From NCBI RefSeq assembly GCF_018446385.1, contig NC_055990.1, positions 30,279,891 through 30,343,890 on the forward strand: 64,000 nt of DNA, given 5' to 3'. Below the pieces are notes generated by a model. The model was not told the DNA's origin and searched no databases. It saw only the letters and a list, made by a program, of their open reading frames with translations. The translations under genes and the position numbers were made by a program. Positions 35,327 to 47,005 of the stretch are shown one piece after another; position 1 is the stretch's first letter, and every line of letters starts with the position of its first letter. The stretch is from Zingiber officinale. Its lineage: Eukaryota; Streptophyta; Magnoliopsida; Zingiberales; Zingiberaceae.

Positions 35327-36268
35327 ATGTTATTCGTGCACAAGGATGCCTCCGCCCACCGGTTCCCTTTCTTCGCCTCGTCTCCGCCGAAATCGCCGCC
35401 GGCTTCCTTAGCGCGTTCCTTCGAAGACGCCCTCGCCGCCCGCCTGGCCGATCTGCACCTAGACACCGCCTCACTCTCCTGGCTCACCCGCGCCGTCCGC
35501 GTCCTCGCTCTCACCCTCGATGATGCGGCCGCCCTCCTGGCTGACGCCCCCGTTTCCTCTTCCGATCGTGACGCCCTCGCTGGCCACCTCGACTCGGGCG
35601 TTGCCCTCCTTGACGCCTGCAACGCCGCCTCTGCCGAGATCGACCGCCTCCTCCGTCGGCGCCTCCATCTCCGCTTCGCCCTCCACATCCTCGCCTCCTC
35701 CGATGGAGGCCGCGACGCTGAGAGGCTGCGTAAGGCGCGGGACTCCCTGGAGGAGTGGACCGTCGGCCCCCGTCGCGCCATCAAGCCATCCGCCGTCGAC
35801 CTAGTGAAATCCCTGACCCCGGCTAACCCTCCGAAAGGCAAGTTATCAGTTGCCCGGAGAGCGATCTACGCCGTCGAGGCGGTTTCCTCCCTGGTCGTCG
35901 GCGCCCTCGTGGCCGCCCTCGGCGGCAGCGAGCATCTTGCCGCCGTTCGCGTCCCTTCCGACCTGCCCTGGGCGAAGGAGTACCACGATCTCGCCGCGGC
36001 GATATCGCACAAGCTCGTCGGCGACTGGTTCGCCGCGGAGCTGGATGCGGCCCAAGCGGCCGTCAAAAAATTGACGGACGTGATCTCAACAAACGGCGAA
36101 GACATGACGGAGACGTTACGGAAATCCATGGAAGACACCAAGAAAGCGACGGGTGCTTTGACGGAGGGTCTGGACGAGTTATCTCACGCCGTTAGCGGGC
36201 TTTTTCACTCGGCGTTGGGTTTGAGGAACGCGGCGTTGCTAGGATTCCGCGTTGGCTCCTGCAAATAG
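35327..36268 (+). CDS. BPS1-like (BYPASS1-related) protein, copy 1
   Basis: One exon, 313 residues, very GC-rich. It resembles the plant BYPASS1 family (Pfam BPS1, formerly DUF793): LSWLTRAVRVLALT near the N-terminus, LLDACNAASAEIDRL and LHLRFALHILASS in the middle, a short hydrophobic patch AVSSLVVGALVAAL, then DLPWAKEY and a helical C-terminal part. Arabidopsis BPS1 limits production of a root-derived mobile signal that arrests shoot growth; this protein's own role is not known. The ATG at 35327 follows a CT-rich leader. It differs from copy 2 at eight bases, six of which change an amino acid. Confidence 0.85.
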   Translation: MLFVHKDASAHRFPFFASSPPKSPPASLARSFEDALAARLADLHLDTASLSWLTRAVRVLALTLDDAAALLADAPVSSSDRDALAGHLDSGVALLDACNAASAEIDRLLRRRLHLRFALHILASSDGGRDAERLRKARDSLEEWTVGPRRAIKPSAVDLVKSLTPANPPKGKLSVARRAIYAVEAVSSLVVGALVAALGGSEHLAAVRVPSDLPWAKEYHDLAAAISHKLVGDWFAAELDAAQAAVKKLTDVISTNGEDMTETLRKSMEDTKKATGALTEGLDELSHAVSGLFHSALGLRNAALLGFRVGSCK

Positions 36269-38253
36269 TCATTTGTCTAAGGACGAATATGCGACGTCAA
36301 AATATCAAAGTTCATAATTAAAAAATTAGTTTAATCTTAATTACGGAAATTTGTATGGTTTTTTTTTCCTTGTTTATGTAGTTGTAACAGATGGGCAAAA
36401 ATATTTGTATATAAGTTCACATGTCTGGAGCTCCAAAGAGAAATTATTATGCAAATATATTGCCTGTTAATCCTACCATGTTTCTTTTGCCCCTTCAAGA
36501 TGCGGTTGGTTAATTAATTCGTCTGCAATATTTAACGTGACGGCACTATACTAATATACTTTACGGGCAGTAAATTTTGACTTGTTTTGCTATTATTAAA
36601 TTGGCATCAAAGGCCAAGTTGGAATTTAATTGAAAAATCTCAAGTTGATTTCATGTGAACTGGAACCGTTCATTAGTCAATGGTAGGCATGGCATCAACG
36701 ACACGGCGTCTAGCATTGAATTATCCGGCCAAACAATGTAACGTTTTTTCGTGCGCACCGAAAGGTCATGGGAGAGACTTTGGTCAATCAATTCGGCTGG
36801 TGGTTGCCCGCACACTTGAACAAAGTTGCGCAACCAAGTTAATTTTTTTTTAATTTTTATTTTGGGTTTTTAGAATTTGAAATTTCATTGTTCAGAATAA
36901 GTATTGTTTGTAAGTTTTACAATTTAGTGTATTTAAGCAAAGATTTACAGAATTTTTAAGTTTTACAAATTAATCTTTTTAAGCAAGTATATTTTTGCAT
37001 CATCTGCTATACGATGCTTCTGAATATCTACTAAACTAGTCCAAAATACAAGATCGTGTTGCTTTGTTGAAGGTTGATTGATGAGTCAGAGCGCCACGTC
37101 TTATAAGCTGCTCATCCATCTAGTCTTTTTGTTAAGAGGTTTCTTTGGATGTGGGATGCTTGTCACATCAGGTTGTGGGGTTAAAATTCAGGATTGTCGG
37201 GACGTAAATTCCTGATCTTTGTATAATTCATCCCACCTACCATATGCTCGCTCATGATACTATAATTTTTTTCCTTTGTAATTTTTCCTTCACCACGAAA
37301 CTTCAAGGAAATATCCTAGCAAGGTGACAACTTCTCTCATCATTATTATTCTAAGGTTGTACTTCAATTATTCAATGCTTATTCTAGTCATGCTTTGAAA
37401 TTTATGAGGTGAGTGCCAACTCTCTTTACCGTGGCCCTTAACTATGTTGTGCTAATTAATGTTCAGCAAGACAATTATTGACATAGTTTAGATTTTAGGG
37501 ATGATTCATGCCTTGCATATTTTGTAGATTTGTAAAGTCAACTAGAAATAATAGTAGTAAGATAGCTATCCAAAATAGAGTATTTACGAATGCCCATGAG
37601 ATTGAATAAATTTGTTAGGCATCACTAATGGATATCTAGTTATTAGGCACTCTTGTCAGACAAATGCGATTTAATATTGATGGTGAATTGAACGTGTTTA
37701 AATGAAAATAAATAAAATTCTACATATTTATTTATATACTAATTGGACCATATGAAACTAGTTAAAAGTTAATTGCTATGGTGAATTGTTGATCGATAAT
37801 ATGGGTCAATATTTAGGAAAAATAATAAATAGCACTTTGTGTGCTGACAACAAATAGTTTGCTTTACAAAGATTTTTTTTTTTAGTTCACTTAGGTGACA
37901 TAAGGGACATAAGGATTCTAAATTAAGATCTAAGAAATTAAAATGATTATTGATACGGAGATAGCTGAGGCACTCAATTAAATTATCTTTTCTAGAAAAT
38001 TTTCTTGGGGAGCATACGTCTGTGGAACATGATAACAGGAGAAACAAGGGAGTACAAACTCATACCCTCATAGACAGATAATGAGGAAAACACTGTTTAT
38101 TTAGTAAGAGCGGAGGAACATCTTTCAAGGGTTCACATTGCTACAAGATCGGGAAGCCTAGTCCTTCCTCGCCAAATGAGCCCGCGCTTGACCCAGTTCC
38201 TCCTTGATACATTGGATGCTGCTTTGTAGATGGGCAATGGTTTCGTCTTTTAT
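36269..38253. other. 3' flank of BPS1-like copy 1
   Basis: AT-rich, no host gene. It contains the SINE-like element at 37125-37290. The right end merges into a sequence that belongs to the gypsy element of copy 2; where that element starts could not be fixed. Confidence 0.4.
37125..37290 (+). mobile_element. SINE-like element, copy c
   Basis: Shares with 56611-56813 and the reverse of 56957-57115 a row of blocks: a B-box-like GTGGGGTTAAAATTC, then TCGGGACGTAAATTCCTGAT, CATCCCACCTACCATATGCTCGCTCATGAT (matched in full by copy b) and a T-rich tail. Such a layout fits a tRNA-derived SINE. Target duplication not found. Confidence 0.55.
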
Positions 38254-38538
38254 TCAGCTTTCCTCTTGCAGGAGGGTTACAATATCCTTATGCTTCAGTT
38301 TCAGATAGGCAATAAAACGAGTCTGACTTCTCAGGTCTGAATGAGTCTTATGATTTAGAGCTGCCTTGGCTCGAGTCCTGGATTTAGCCGTCAGACAAAG
38401 TTCTTCCATTTCCCGACGGAGAGAGGACTTAAGGTCCCTACTCTGCGTCATTTCGAGCAGGGCCTCATATTTGTGAGTTAGCAACTGGGTCAAATGGGTG
38501 AGTTGATGGCGCAGAGAGGATACCTCGTCTGATTCCAT
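38254..38538 (-). other. Antisense coiled-coil open frame in a gypsy remnant, copy 1
   Basis: A 94-residue frame rich in heptad-like Leu and charged residues (HQLTHLTQLLTHKYEALLEM). It is the same as that at 43825-44130, where it lies left of a gypsy 3' LTR and reads opposite to it. Extra open frames, some antisense, are known in the 3' part of some plant Ty3/gypsy elements. Treated as part of an old element, not as a host gene. Confidence 0.45.
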
Positions 38539-38576
38539 GAATAAAGAGGAAGGTAGTATGAGGAAAGTGAAGGTAG

Positions 38577-38676
38577 NNNNNNNNNNNNNNNNNNNNNNNN
38601 NNNNNNNNNNNNNNNNNNNNNNNNNNNNNNNNNNNNNNNNNNNNNNNNNNNNNNNNNNNNNNNNNNNNNNNNNNNN
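38577..38676. other. Assembly gap (100 N)
   Basis: Exactly 100 N, a conventional placeholder for a gap of unknown size. The sequence to its left ends, and the sequence to its right begins, inside the same repeated unit. Confidence 0.99.
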
Positions 38677-39362
38677 ATCTGCTACAACTTCAGATGGAAG
38701 AACAACAATTCAACCTGATAAAATAAACGCAAGAAAATCAAGAAAAAAATAGGAGAAGAAGAAGCAAAGCAGTGGGAGAAGGTCGGACCACTGTCGGCTT
38801 AAATAGATGCCAACCTATATATATATACAGAGAGAGGGAGAGTTGCGAATGTTTATGAAAGAATAAAAAAATTTAGCTTTATTCAAATTCAACCATTTAT
38901 TCTTCATATAGTATTTTCGATATCACTCGTAAACTCATTCTGAATTCACTTTGCATTGAAAACGCATCTGCCAAAGCATTACGCTTCAAAATGTGCAACA
39001 ATTGGTGGCTGCGGGAGGAGAACATAAAGCCGCCACCTTCTTTTTGAATGAAGAGAGGAAGACGAAGATGAAACACAGTGTCTCAGGCATCGATTCATTG
39101 ACCCTGCAGCAGCTTTCTTCTCTTTGCTCTTCACTTAGCACTCGAAGCCATGCGCCAGAGGCAGCCAAAAGTCGAAGGCATCTTTTTCCCACACAGAAAC
39201 TAATTAATTAATTGATGGATTAATTTACGACACCTCTCAATGGAGCACTTGAAATGGACTGCTTTCTCTCCGTACTGAGGAAGTAGCTCCAGATCATGAA
39301 ATGCATTTTCTTTCTCTTTACAGAGAACAAGATCATGAAAAATAATTAGAGCAGCAGTAATT

Positions 39363-40894
39363 TCCATTGCCATTTGCTTCGTCCAACTCCAAACGCGCCA
39401 TGAGCTCCTCCAACGCGGTCCAACGATCGTTTAATTTTTGACTGAGTGGCGTGTTGACTTATTCTGTTGTCAACGGCACTAGAGTCGTTTAAAAGTCAAA
39501 TGAGGAGATGAGCTATTTGCTCCGTCATTGCAGATTCAATCCAATCCAACTTTGAAGCTGTGGAACCGATCACATGTTTTTTTTCTTCAATTCGTGCTTA
39601 TCACGACGCACCGCCAATAGCTGGATCGACCAACCACAACGCGCCACGTGGCCTCGAGGGGTAATTGATTTTCCTGCACGGAGCCAAACGCGAGCGGGCC
39701 CACTCGGTCGCTCCATTTCGTCATTCGTGTTAAATTAATGGTCTGAAATCTGAATAATGCACCTAATCCAAGTCGATGACCCGGTCTATTTCGGCCTTTT
39801 CTTCGTGGCCGGCCCGCTTGGACCCGCCACCTCCCTCGCATGCCGATGGGTTCTATGGATTGACTCGAGGTGCAGAAAATTAAATGATTAAAACTCACCT
39901 ACAGCTGAGCTGGACCCACATCGTGCTCTAATAACAGAGAGGGGAGACTTGGCTGGCTTTCTCATACAAGTCGTTCGACTCGGCGCTTTATATTTTGTTG
40001 GAGTCATGTTCCGATTAAATAATTAAATTTATGTTTTATAAATATATCTCATCGAACGATTCAATTTTTAGAGAAAATATTTATAATCAAATAATATATT
40101 TTTTTATTTATAAAAAAGGAGTGGAAAATTTTTCTGGGTAAAAATAAAATTATATAAAAACACGAACCCGTAAAAGGCGGTTACTAAAGGCTGTACCAGC
40201 TGCGACACTGTCTCAAACGCGCGAGTTCCGTGATAGCGACGTACTAAATCTGGACGGGTAGAGTTACGTTGGGCTTATCTTTGTTCTGGCGTGCTAATCT
40301 TTCTTTTGATAAGAATTAAAAAGGCATTTTTTTTATTTTCCTTATTGGATAGATTCAAAAGCTATCAAAGACGTACTTCATCTCAATATATCATTAAAAA
40401 GAATATTTTTTTACTGTACTATACAATATTGTTAGAATAATTTTAACTCAAATTATAATTGCTCCATTACTAATTAAAAACTATTTCACTGCAAAACGGT
40501 TCTAATGTTAATTAAAATTATTTTAATATTGATTAACACTATTTTATTTAATTTTTACTAAAATTTATGCCGCGTTGACCAACCAACGGCTCCTCAAGCT
40601 ACTTTAGTCGAGATTCGACACACGGTGCGCCAAAACCATGTGCTGCACCTCCACCCGTTGCTTAATTCGCGATTCAACTCGCGACGCAGGTCTGGAGCGG
40701 ACAATTCCAACTTCCAAGCGGTGGATGAGCTGTCCACGTCACTTCCGTCCTATTTCTCGCCTCTTTCCTTTCGTCTATTTCTCCAGTTATATTCGCCCTC
40801 TTTATTCTCTCCTTGTAGCGATTTGAGGCTCTAATTCTTTCTCCTCTTCTTCTTCTTCTTCTATCTCAAATCTTCAACCGACAAGTTCTCCACC
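39363..40894. other. Upstream region of BPS1-like gene copy 2
   Basis: Same content as 33814-35326; no additional gene. Confidence 0.45.
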
Positions 40895-41836
40895 ATGTTA
40901 TTCGTGCACAAGGATGCCTCCGCCTACCGGTTCCCTTTCTTCGCCTCGTCTCCGCCGAAATCGCCGCCGGCTTCCTTAGCGCGTTCCTTCGAAGACGCCC
41001 TCGCCGCCCGCCTGGCCGATCTGCACCTAGACACCGCCTCACTCTCATGGCTCACCCGCGCCGTCCGCGTCCTCGCTCTCACCCTCGATGATGCGGCCGC
41101 CCTCCTGGCTGACGCCCCCGTTTCCTCTTCCGATCGTGACGCCCTCGCTGGCCACCTCGACTCGGGCGTTGCCCTCCTTGACGCCTGCAACGCCGCCTCT
41201 GCCGAGATCGACCGCCTCCTCCGTCGGCGCCTCCATCTCCGCTTCGCCCTCCACATCCTCGCCTCCTCCGATGGAGGCCGCGACGCTGAGAGGCTGCGTA
41301 AGGCGCGGGACTCCCTGGAGGAGTGGACCGTCGGCCCCCGTCGCGCCATCAAGCCATCCGCCGTCGACCTAGTGAAATCCCTGGCCCCGGCTAACCCTCC
41401 GAAAGGCAAGTTATCAGTTGCCCGGAGAGCGATCTACGCCGTCGCGGCGGTTTCCTCCCTGATCGTCGGCGCCCTCGTGGCCGCCCTCGGCGGCAGCGAG
41501 CATCTCGCCGCCGTTCGCGTCCCTTCCGACCTGCCCTGGGCGAAGGAGTACCACGATCTCGCCGCGGCGATATCGCACAAGCTCGTCGGCGACTGGTTCG
41601 CCGCGGAGCTGGATGCGGCCCAAGCGGCCGTCCAAAAATTGACGGACGTGATCTCAACAAACGGCGAAGACATGACGGAGACGTTACGGAAATCCATTGA
41701 AGACACCAAGAAAGCGACGGGTGCTTTGACGGAGGGTCTGGACGAGTTATCTCACGCCGTTAGCGGGCTTTTTCACTCGGCGTTGGGTTTGAGGAACGCG
41801 GCGTTGCTAGGATTCCGCGTTGGCTCCTGCAAATAG
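40895..41836 (+). CDS. BPS1-like (BYPASS1-related) protein, copy 2
   Basis: 313 residues, one exon, same family and layout as the copy at 35327. The differences in the protein, copy 1 to copy 2, are H to Y, T to A, E to A, V to I, K to Q and M to I; two more base changes are silent. Both frames are open, so neither copy is a pseudogene. If the repeat is an assembly artefact, these are two alleles of one gene. Confidence 0.85.
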   Translation: MLFVHKDASAYRFPFFASSPPKSPPASLARSFEDALAARLADLHLDTASLSWLTRAVRVLALTLDDAAALLADAPVSSSDRDALAGHLDSGVALLDACNAASAEIDRLLRRRLHLRFALHILASSDGGRDAERLRKARDSLEEWTVGPRRAIKPSAVDLVKSLAPANPPKGKLSVARRAIYAVAAVSSLIVGALVAALGGSEHLAAVRVPSDLPWAKEYHDLAAAISHKLVGDWFAAELDAAQAAVQKLTDVISTNGEDMTETLRKSIEDTKKATGALTEGLDELSHAVSGLFHSALGLRNAALLGFRVGSCK

Positions 41837-42702
41837 TCATTTGTCTAAGGACGAATGTGCGACGTCAAAATATCAAAGTTCAAAATTAAAAAATTAGTTT
41901 AATCTTAATTACGGTAATTTGTATGGTTTTTTTTTCTTGTTTATGTAGTTGTAACAGATGGGCAAAAATATTTGTATATAAGTTCACATGTCTGGAGCTC
42001 CAGAGAGAAATTATTATGCAAATATATTGCCTGTTAATCCTATCATGTTTCTTTTGCCCCTTCAAGATGCGGTTGGTTAATTAATTCGTCTGCAATGTTT
42101 AACGTGACGGCATTACACTAATATACTTTACGGGCAGTAAATTTTGACTTCTTTTGCTATCATTTAATTGGCATCAAAAGGCCAAGTTGGAATTTAATTG
42201 AAAAATCTCAAGTTGATTTCATGTGAACTGGAACCGTTCATTAGTCAATGGTAGGCATGGCATCAACGACACGGCGTCTAGCATTGAATTATCCGGCCAA
42301 ACAATGCAATGTTTTATCGTGCGCACCGAAAGGTCATGGGAGAGACTTTGGTCAATCAATTCGGCTGGTGGTTGCCCGCACACTTGAACAAAGTTGCGCA
42401 ACCAAGTTAATTTTTTTTTAATTTTTTTATTTTGGGTTTTTAGAATTTGAAATTTCATTTTTCAGAATAAGTATTGTTTGTAAGTTTTACAATTTAGTGT
42501 ATTTAAGCAAAGATTTACAGAATTTTTAAGTTTTACAAATTAATCTTTTTAAGCAAGTATATTTTTGCATCATCTGCTATACGATGCTTCTGAATATCTA
42601 CTAAACTAGTCCAAAATACAAGATCGTGTTGCTTTGTTGAAGGTTGATTGATGAGTTAGAGCGCCACGTCTTATAAGTTGCTCATCCATCTAGTCTTTTT
42701 GT

Positions 42703-42860
42703 TAAGAGGTTTCTTTGGATGTGGGATGCTTGTCACATCAGGTTGTGGGGTTAAAATTCAGGATTGTCGGGACGTAAATTCCTGATCTTTGTATAATTCA
42801 TCCCACCTACCATATGCTCGCTCATGATACTATAATTTTTTTCCTTTGTAATTTTTCCTT
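42703..42860 (+). mobile_element. SINE-like element, copy d (counterpart of copy c)
   Basis: The same insertion as at 37125-37290 in the second copy of the large repeat; it therefore predates the split of the two copies. Confidence 0.55.
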
Positions 42861-43824
42861 CACCACGAAACTTCAAGGAAATATCCTAGCAAGGTGACAA
42901 CTTCTCTCATCATTATTATTCTAAGGTTGTACTTCAATTATTCAATGCTTATCCTAGTCATGCTTTGAAATTTATGAGAGGTGAGTGCCAACTCTCTTTA
43001 CCGTGGCCCTTAACTATGTTGTGCTAATTAATGTTCAGCAAGACAATTATTGACATAGTTTAGATTTTAGGGATGATTCATGCCTTGCATATTTTGTAGA
43101 TTTGCAAAGTCAACTAGGAATAATAGTAGTAAGATAGCTATCCAAAATAGAGTATTTACGAATGCCCATGAGATTGAATAAATTTGTTAGGCATCACTAA
43201 TGGATATCTAGTTATTAGGCACTCTTGTCAGACAAATGCGATTTAATATTGATGGTGAATTGAACGTGTTTAAATGAAAATAAATAAAATTCTACATATT
43301 TATTTATATACTAATTGGACCATATGAATCTAGTTAAAAGTTAATTGCTATGGTGAATTGTTGATCGATAATATGAGTCAATATTTAGGAAAAATAATAA
43401 ATAGCACTTTGTGTGCTGACATCAAATAGTTTGCTTTACAAAGATTTTTTTTTTAGTTCACTTAGGTGACATAAGGGACATAAGGATTCTAAATTAAGAT
43501 CTAAGAAATTAAAATGATTATTGATACGGAGATAGCTGAGGCACTCAATTAAATTATCTTTTCTAGAAAATTTTCTTGGGGAGCATACGTCTGTGGAACA
43601 TGATAACAGGAGAAACAAGGGAGTACAAACTCATACCCTCATAGACAGATAATGAGGAAAACACTGTTTATTTAGTAAGAGCGGAGGAACATCTTTCAAG
43701 GGTTCACATTGCTACAAGATTGGGAAGCCTAGTCCTTCCTCGCCAAATGAGCCCCCGCTTGACCCAGTTCCTCCTTGATACATTGGATGCTGCTTTGTAG
43801 ATGGGCAATGGTTTCGTCTTTTAT

Positions 43825-44439
43825 TCAGCTTTCCTCTTGCAGGAGGGTTATAATATCCTCATGCTTCAGTTTCAGATAGGCAATAAAATGAGTCTGACTT
43901 CTCAGGTCTGAATGAGCCTTATGATTTAGAGCTGTCTTGGCTCGAGTCCTGGATTTAGCCGTCAGCCAAAGTTCTTCCATTTCCCGACGGAGAGAGGACT
44001 TAAGGTCCCTACTCTGCATCATTTCGAGCAGGGCCTCATATTTGTGAGTTAGCAACTGGGTCAAATGGGTGAGTTGATGGCGCAAAGAGGATACCTCGTC
44101 TGATTCCATGAATAAAGAGGAAGGTAGCATGAGGAAAGTGAAGGTAGCAGTACACGCGACCCCTTTTTTAAAGAAGGGGAATATGAAGAGTGAACTTCAG
44201 AACATGTGAGGATATTTGGAAAATAATGTGGCATTTATGGAAAAATAGCAGGATTGAGGATTGTGGAGTGGACACGCATGCAATAAAGTCTCACTTAGGA
44301 AGGGTAATGAATTCTGAGTGAGATATTGGGAAAAAGGGTTAGCAGTTCAAGAGACACAAAGGCAAGGTTAGGTAAGAACGGGACTTGGGTCTAGTCAGTC
44401 GGACTGGAGTCTCCTTCAACTAGACTTGAGGGGGAGACT
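43825..44439. mobile_element. Internal part of a gypsy element with antisense coiled-coil frame
   Basis: Left of the LTR at 44440 is a purine-rich tract (GAGGGGGAGACT), as expected of a polypurine tract priming plus-strand synthesis. The minus-strand frame 44130-43825 (about 101 residues) encodes a Leu-rich coiled coil. No gag-pol domain is left, so the element is a truncated fossil; its left limit is unknown. Confidence 0.55.
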
Positions 44440-45721
44440 TGTGATACGGTGCATGATGGTAGGATTGGATAGTTGACGTAGTTGGAAGTCAAGCCCACGG
44501 GGCGGCCAGAAGTCAAGCCCACGAGGCGGTCAGAAGTCATGCCCACGTGGCGGTCAGAAGTCAAGCCTACGTGGTGGTCAGAAGTCCAGATTATAGGACG
44601 GTCCAGGTTGGACATAAGTGATATTCAGGGGTTAGGCCTGCATGGCGAGTAGGTAAGATGTACGATTCAGGACTTACGGGATACAAGTTAGGACTTATAA
44701 ACATGTATAATAGGATATACGAACCAGGACGTATAGGTCGGGATATACGGACCAGGTCGTACAGGTCAGGATATGCGGACTAAGACTTACGGGTCAGAAT
44801 TTACAGGACGAGACAGGCAGAACAGGAAATGAGGGCCAAGACATACGATTCAGGACGTACAAGATAAAATACGGAGCAGGGCTGTGCATACGGGACGAGA
44901 CTTGAGGAACGACAAGCGAAGGCCTCAATTGACAGGGCCGTAGGTGCAGGTCTGGATCTACCAGGATAGACCGAATGGCAAATGCAGGGCAAGACGTACA
45001 GATCTAGATTTACGGGACAACAAACACAAGTCAGGGAATGCGCCAGGGAATACAGGTCTGTGCTTACAGGTCAAGATTTGTAGGTACGAGGATCTAGTCT
45101 AAGGTCAACAGACCGGGGCGAACATACACTATATGACTTAACAGACCGAGGTGAGCATACACTATACGACAATCAAGTCAGGGAATTGTAACAACCCGTC
45201 AGAGAATAATCATCGCATGTCAGGGAGTATGTTAACGGTCTAGGGTTCATTGCCTACCGATTCCTCCTTAAACCTATAGGAAGATGTCATGTGTCATTAA
45301 CCGCTAGACAAATCCTGACACTCGACATTCTCTGACACTCGTCAGACTCCAGAAGTACCCACTGTCATATAAAAAGGGAGGTTTTGTCTCTACGCAGGTA
45401 CACTCACTCGTCTTTTCACACTTGTCTTTTACTTTTTGTCCTTTCACTGTATTTCTAGGGGAAAAGTACCTGACTTGAACGTCGGAGGACCTGATTCGGG
45501 GACTTTTTCCCTGGTTCTTGATCTGTAACGTGAAGGCGGCTTGTCTGAGTGTGTGCAGAACTCTCGCTTCATCGTCCCCGTCATCACCCTCCGTCATCCA
45601 CCCGTGGGAACATTTTCAGGAGGTACCAGCCACCAGGTCAGTCATACGTCTCAACGACTTTTCGTCAACACCAACAACAACACAGCCAATGTCTGTCTGA
45701 CTCAACTTCCAGACGAGATCA
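44440..45721 (+). mobile_element. Gypsy 3' LTR
   Basis: Starts TGTGATACGG directly after the polypurine tract. It holds tandem arrays (about 44485-44590 and, more degenerate, 44640-45070), a TATAAAAAGG box at 45368 and a long pyrimidine-rich U5-like part. The end at ATCA (45721) is tentative. The 5' LTR is not in the window, so age cannot be estimated from LTR divergence. Confidence 0.6.
44485..44590. repeat. Short tandem array within the LTR
   Basis: About four units of 26-28 bp built on AGAAGTCAAGCCCACG and GGCGGTC. Units differ by several bases. Confidence 0.8.
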
Positions 45722-47005
45722 TTATCCATTGTCATCCTTAGTTTGCCCACATTAGGACATTGTTTACAAAACAAAGCTTTTTTTTCTTCACTTGTTTGCA
45801 AGCTTCTGACATCTCAACTATTATGTGGTCCTTTGCAAGTGATCACCTTTGGCCCTGACTCACCCACTAGTGCTACCCCATTTCAGCCATTGCCGACTCC
45901 ATCGAGAAGGCATCCGCCGATGTTGTGTGATCAGCATGTGCTTGACCCACTCCACAGATTCCCTCACTTATGTGTGAACCCTTAGAACTACGCCCCTTTC
46001 CTTATGATGGTGTTTTTCTAGCCTGCAAATCACATCACTGCTCCCGCTCCTTCATAGCAGGCTTCATTCTTCCTTGCATCAGGTCTTGTCTTCCCTGCAG
46101 AACCTCCACTAGATTGTGCACGAGGACTTCATGACCAGAAGGTGGTTATTGTTCCTTTCCCAAATTAACAGAAGCAACATTGATCTCGTCTTCCACTGCC
46201 CTGACTCTTCTTCCTCATAGATCAACTGCAACCAATGCAACAGATCTCTCGTCAGTATTTGGTAGACATGGGGTGGTGTTCACTTTTGATTTGATTCTAG
46301 GTTATTGCTGCAAAAATCATCTAATCTTAGAAAGAGTATAAGCTGTTTATATAGGCATACTCCTTCCCCAGCAAGGAGTCTGAAGCCGCCCAGTGGCTTC
46401 CATTCCGCTTACAGCTTTGCTTCAGCTCAAGGTGACAGTAAGATCTGGCCAACCTTGCTTCCAAGGTCTAGAATCCCAAACCTTTAGTTGCAATTGCCTG
46501 TAACCCTTGTAATACTAGATTGCTTTTCTATCCAAAGACTTGTGATCTTCCTGGCGGTAAGCCTTCGTGTATTCTTTCGTGCTATATTTCAGTCAATTAT
46601 GATTGATAACTATGTTCCAGCTCTATTTTGAATCCCATATTAGTCCTCCTTGTCTTCATTTTGCTTACTATAGTTATGAGACAACTAGTTTGAAGTCCGG
46701 TATATAGATCTTATCCCACCATTAAACTTCGTATAATATTATATTGCTCCTAACATTTAGATCGAGTTAATCAAATTTTAAGTACTCTTCAATTTTATTT
46801 AATATGGTTCTTTATGAAGTTCTGTGTTGCAATTACTCCCTTTCATTGCACTAGCTGAGCCTTTTTTGTCAACTGGTTGTATCATTGGACATAAGGGATA
46901 AAATAATATGGGGGATGGGAAAGATCTGACAGATGCACTTAGCATCAGGTGAAGAACAAATAAACAAGCCCTATGGTTGCCAGGCTAGTGTCTTATACGT
47001 CTTAA
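45722..47005. other. Unclassified, probably old transposon-derived DNA
   Basis: Many short open frames on both strands, none with a domain I recognise. Pyrimidine-rich stretches and a TTTATATAGG box near 46345 suggest remains of retroelements, but I could not assign a family or ends. Confidence 0.3.

Larger units (their letters stand above)
32348..38576. repeat. Large direct repeat, copy 1 (left of the gap)
   Basis: Matches 38677-44147 throughout in the same orientation, at roughly 99% by eye, with small indels and one large difference, the 765-bp copia remnant at 33044-33808. It carries a BPS1-like gene, a SINE-like element and the start of a gypsy internal region. It stops exactly at the run of N. 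Confidence 0.95.
38677..44147. repeat. Large direct repeat, copy 2 (right of the gap)
   Basis: Repeats 32348-38576 without the copia remnant and with scattered base changes and small indels (for example an extra ~25 bp near 40483). Sequence continues past 44147 into the gypsy LTR. Confidence 0.95.

Noticed and set aside
35293-36141. Arg/Ser-rich frames opposite and within the BPS1-like genes (also at 40866-41709)
   Set aside because: Shadows of a GC-rich coding exon in other frames.
38537-38752. 71-residue frame across the gap
   Set aside because: Half of it is N; meaningless.
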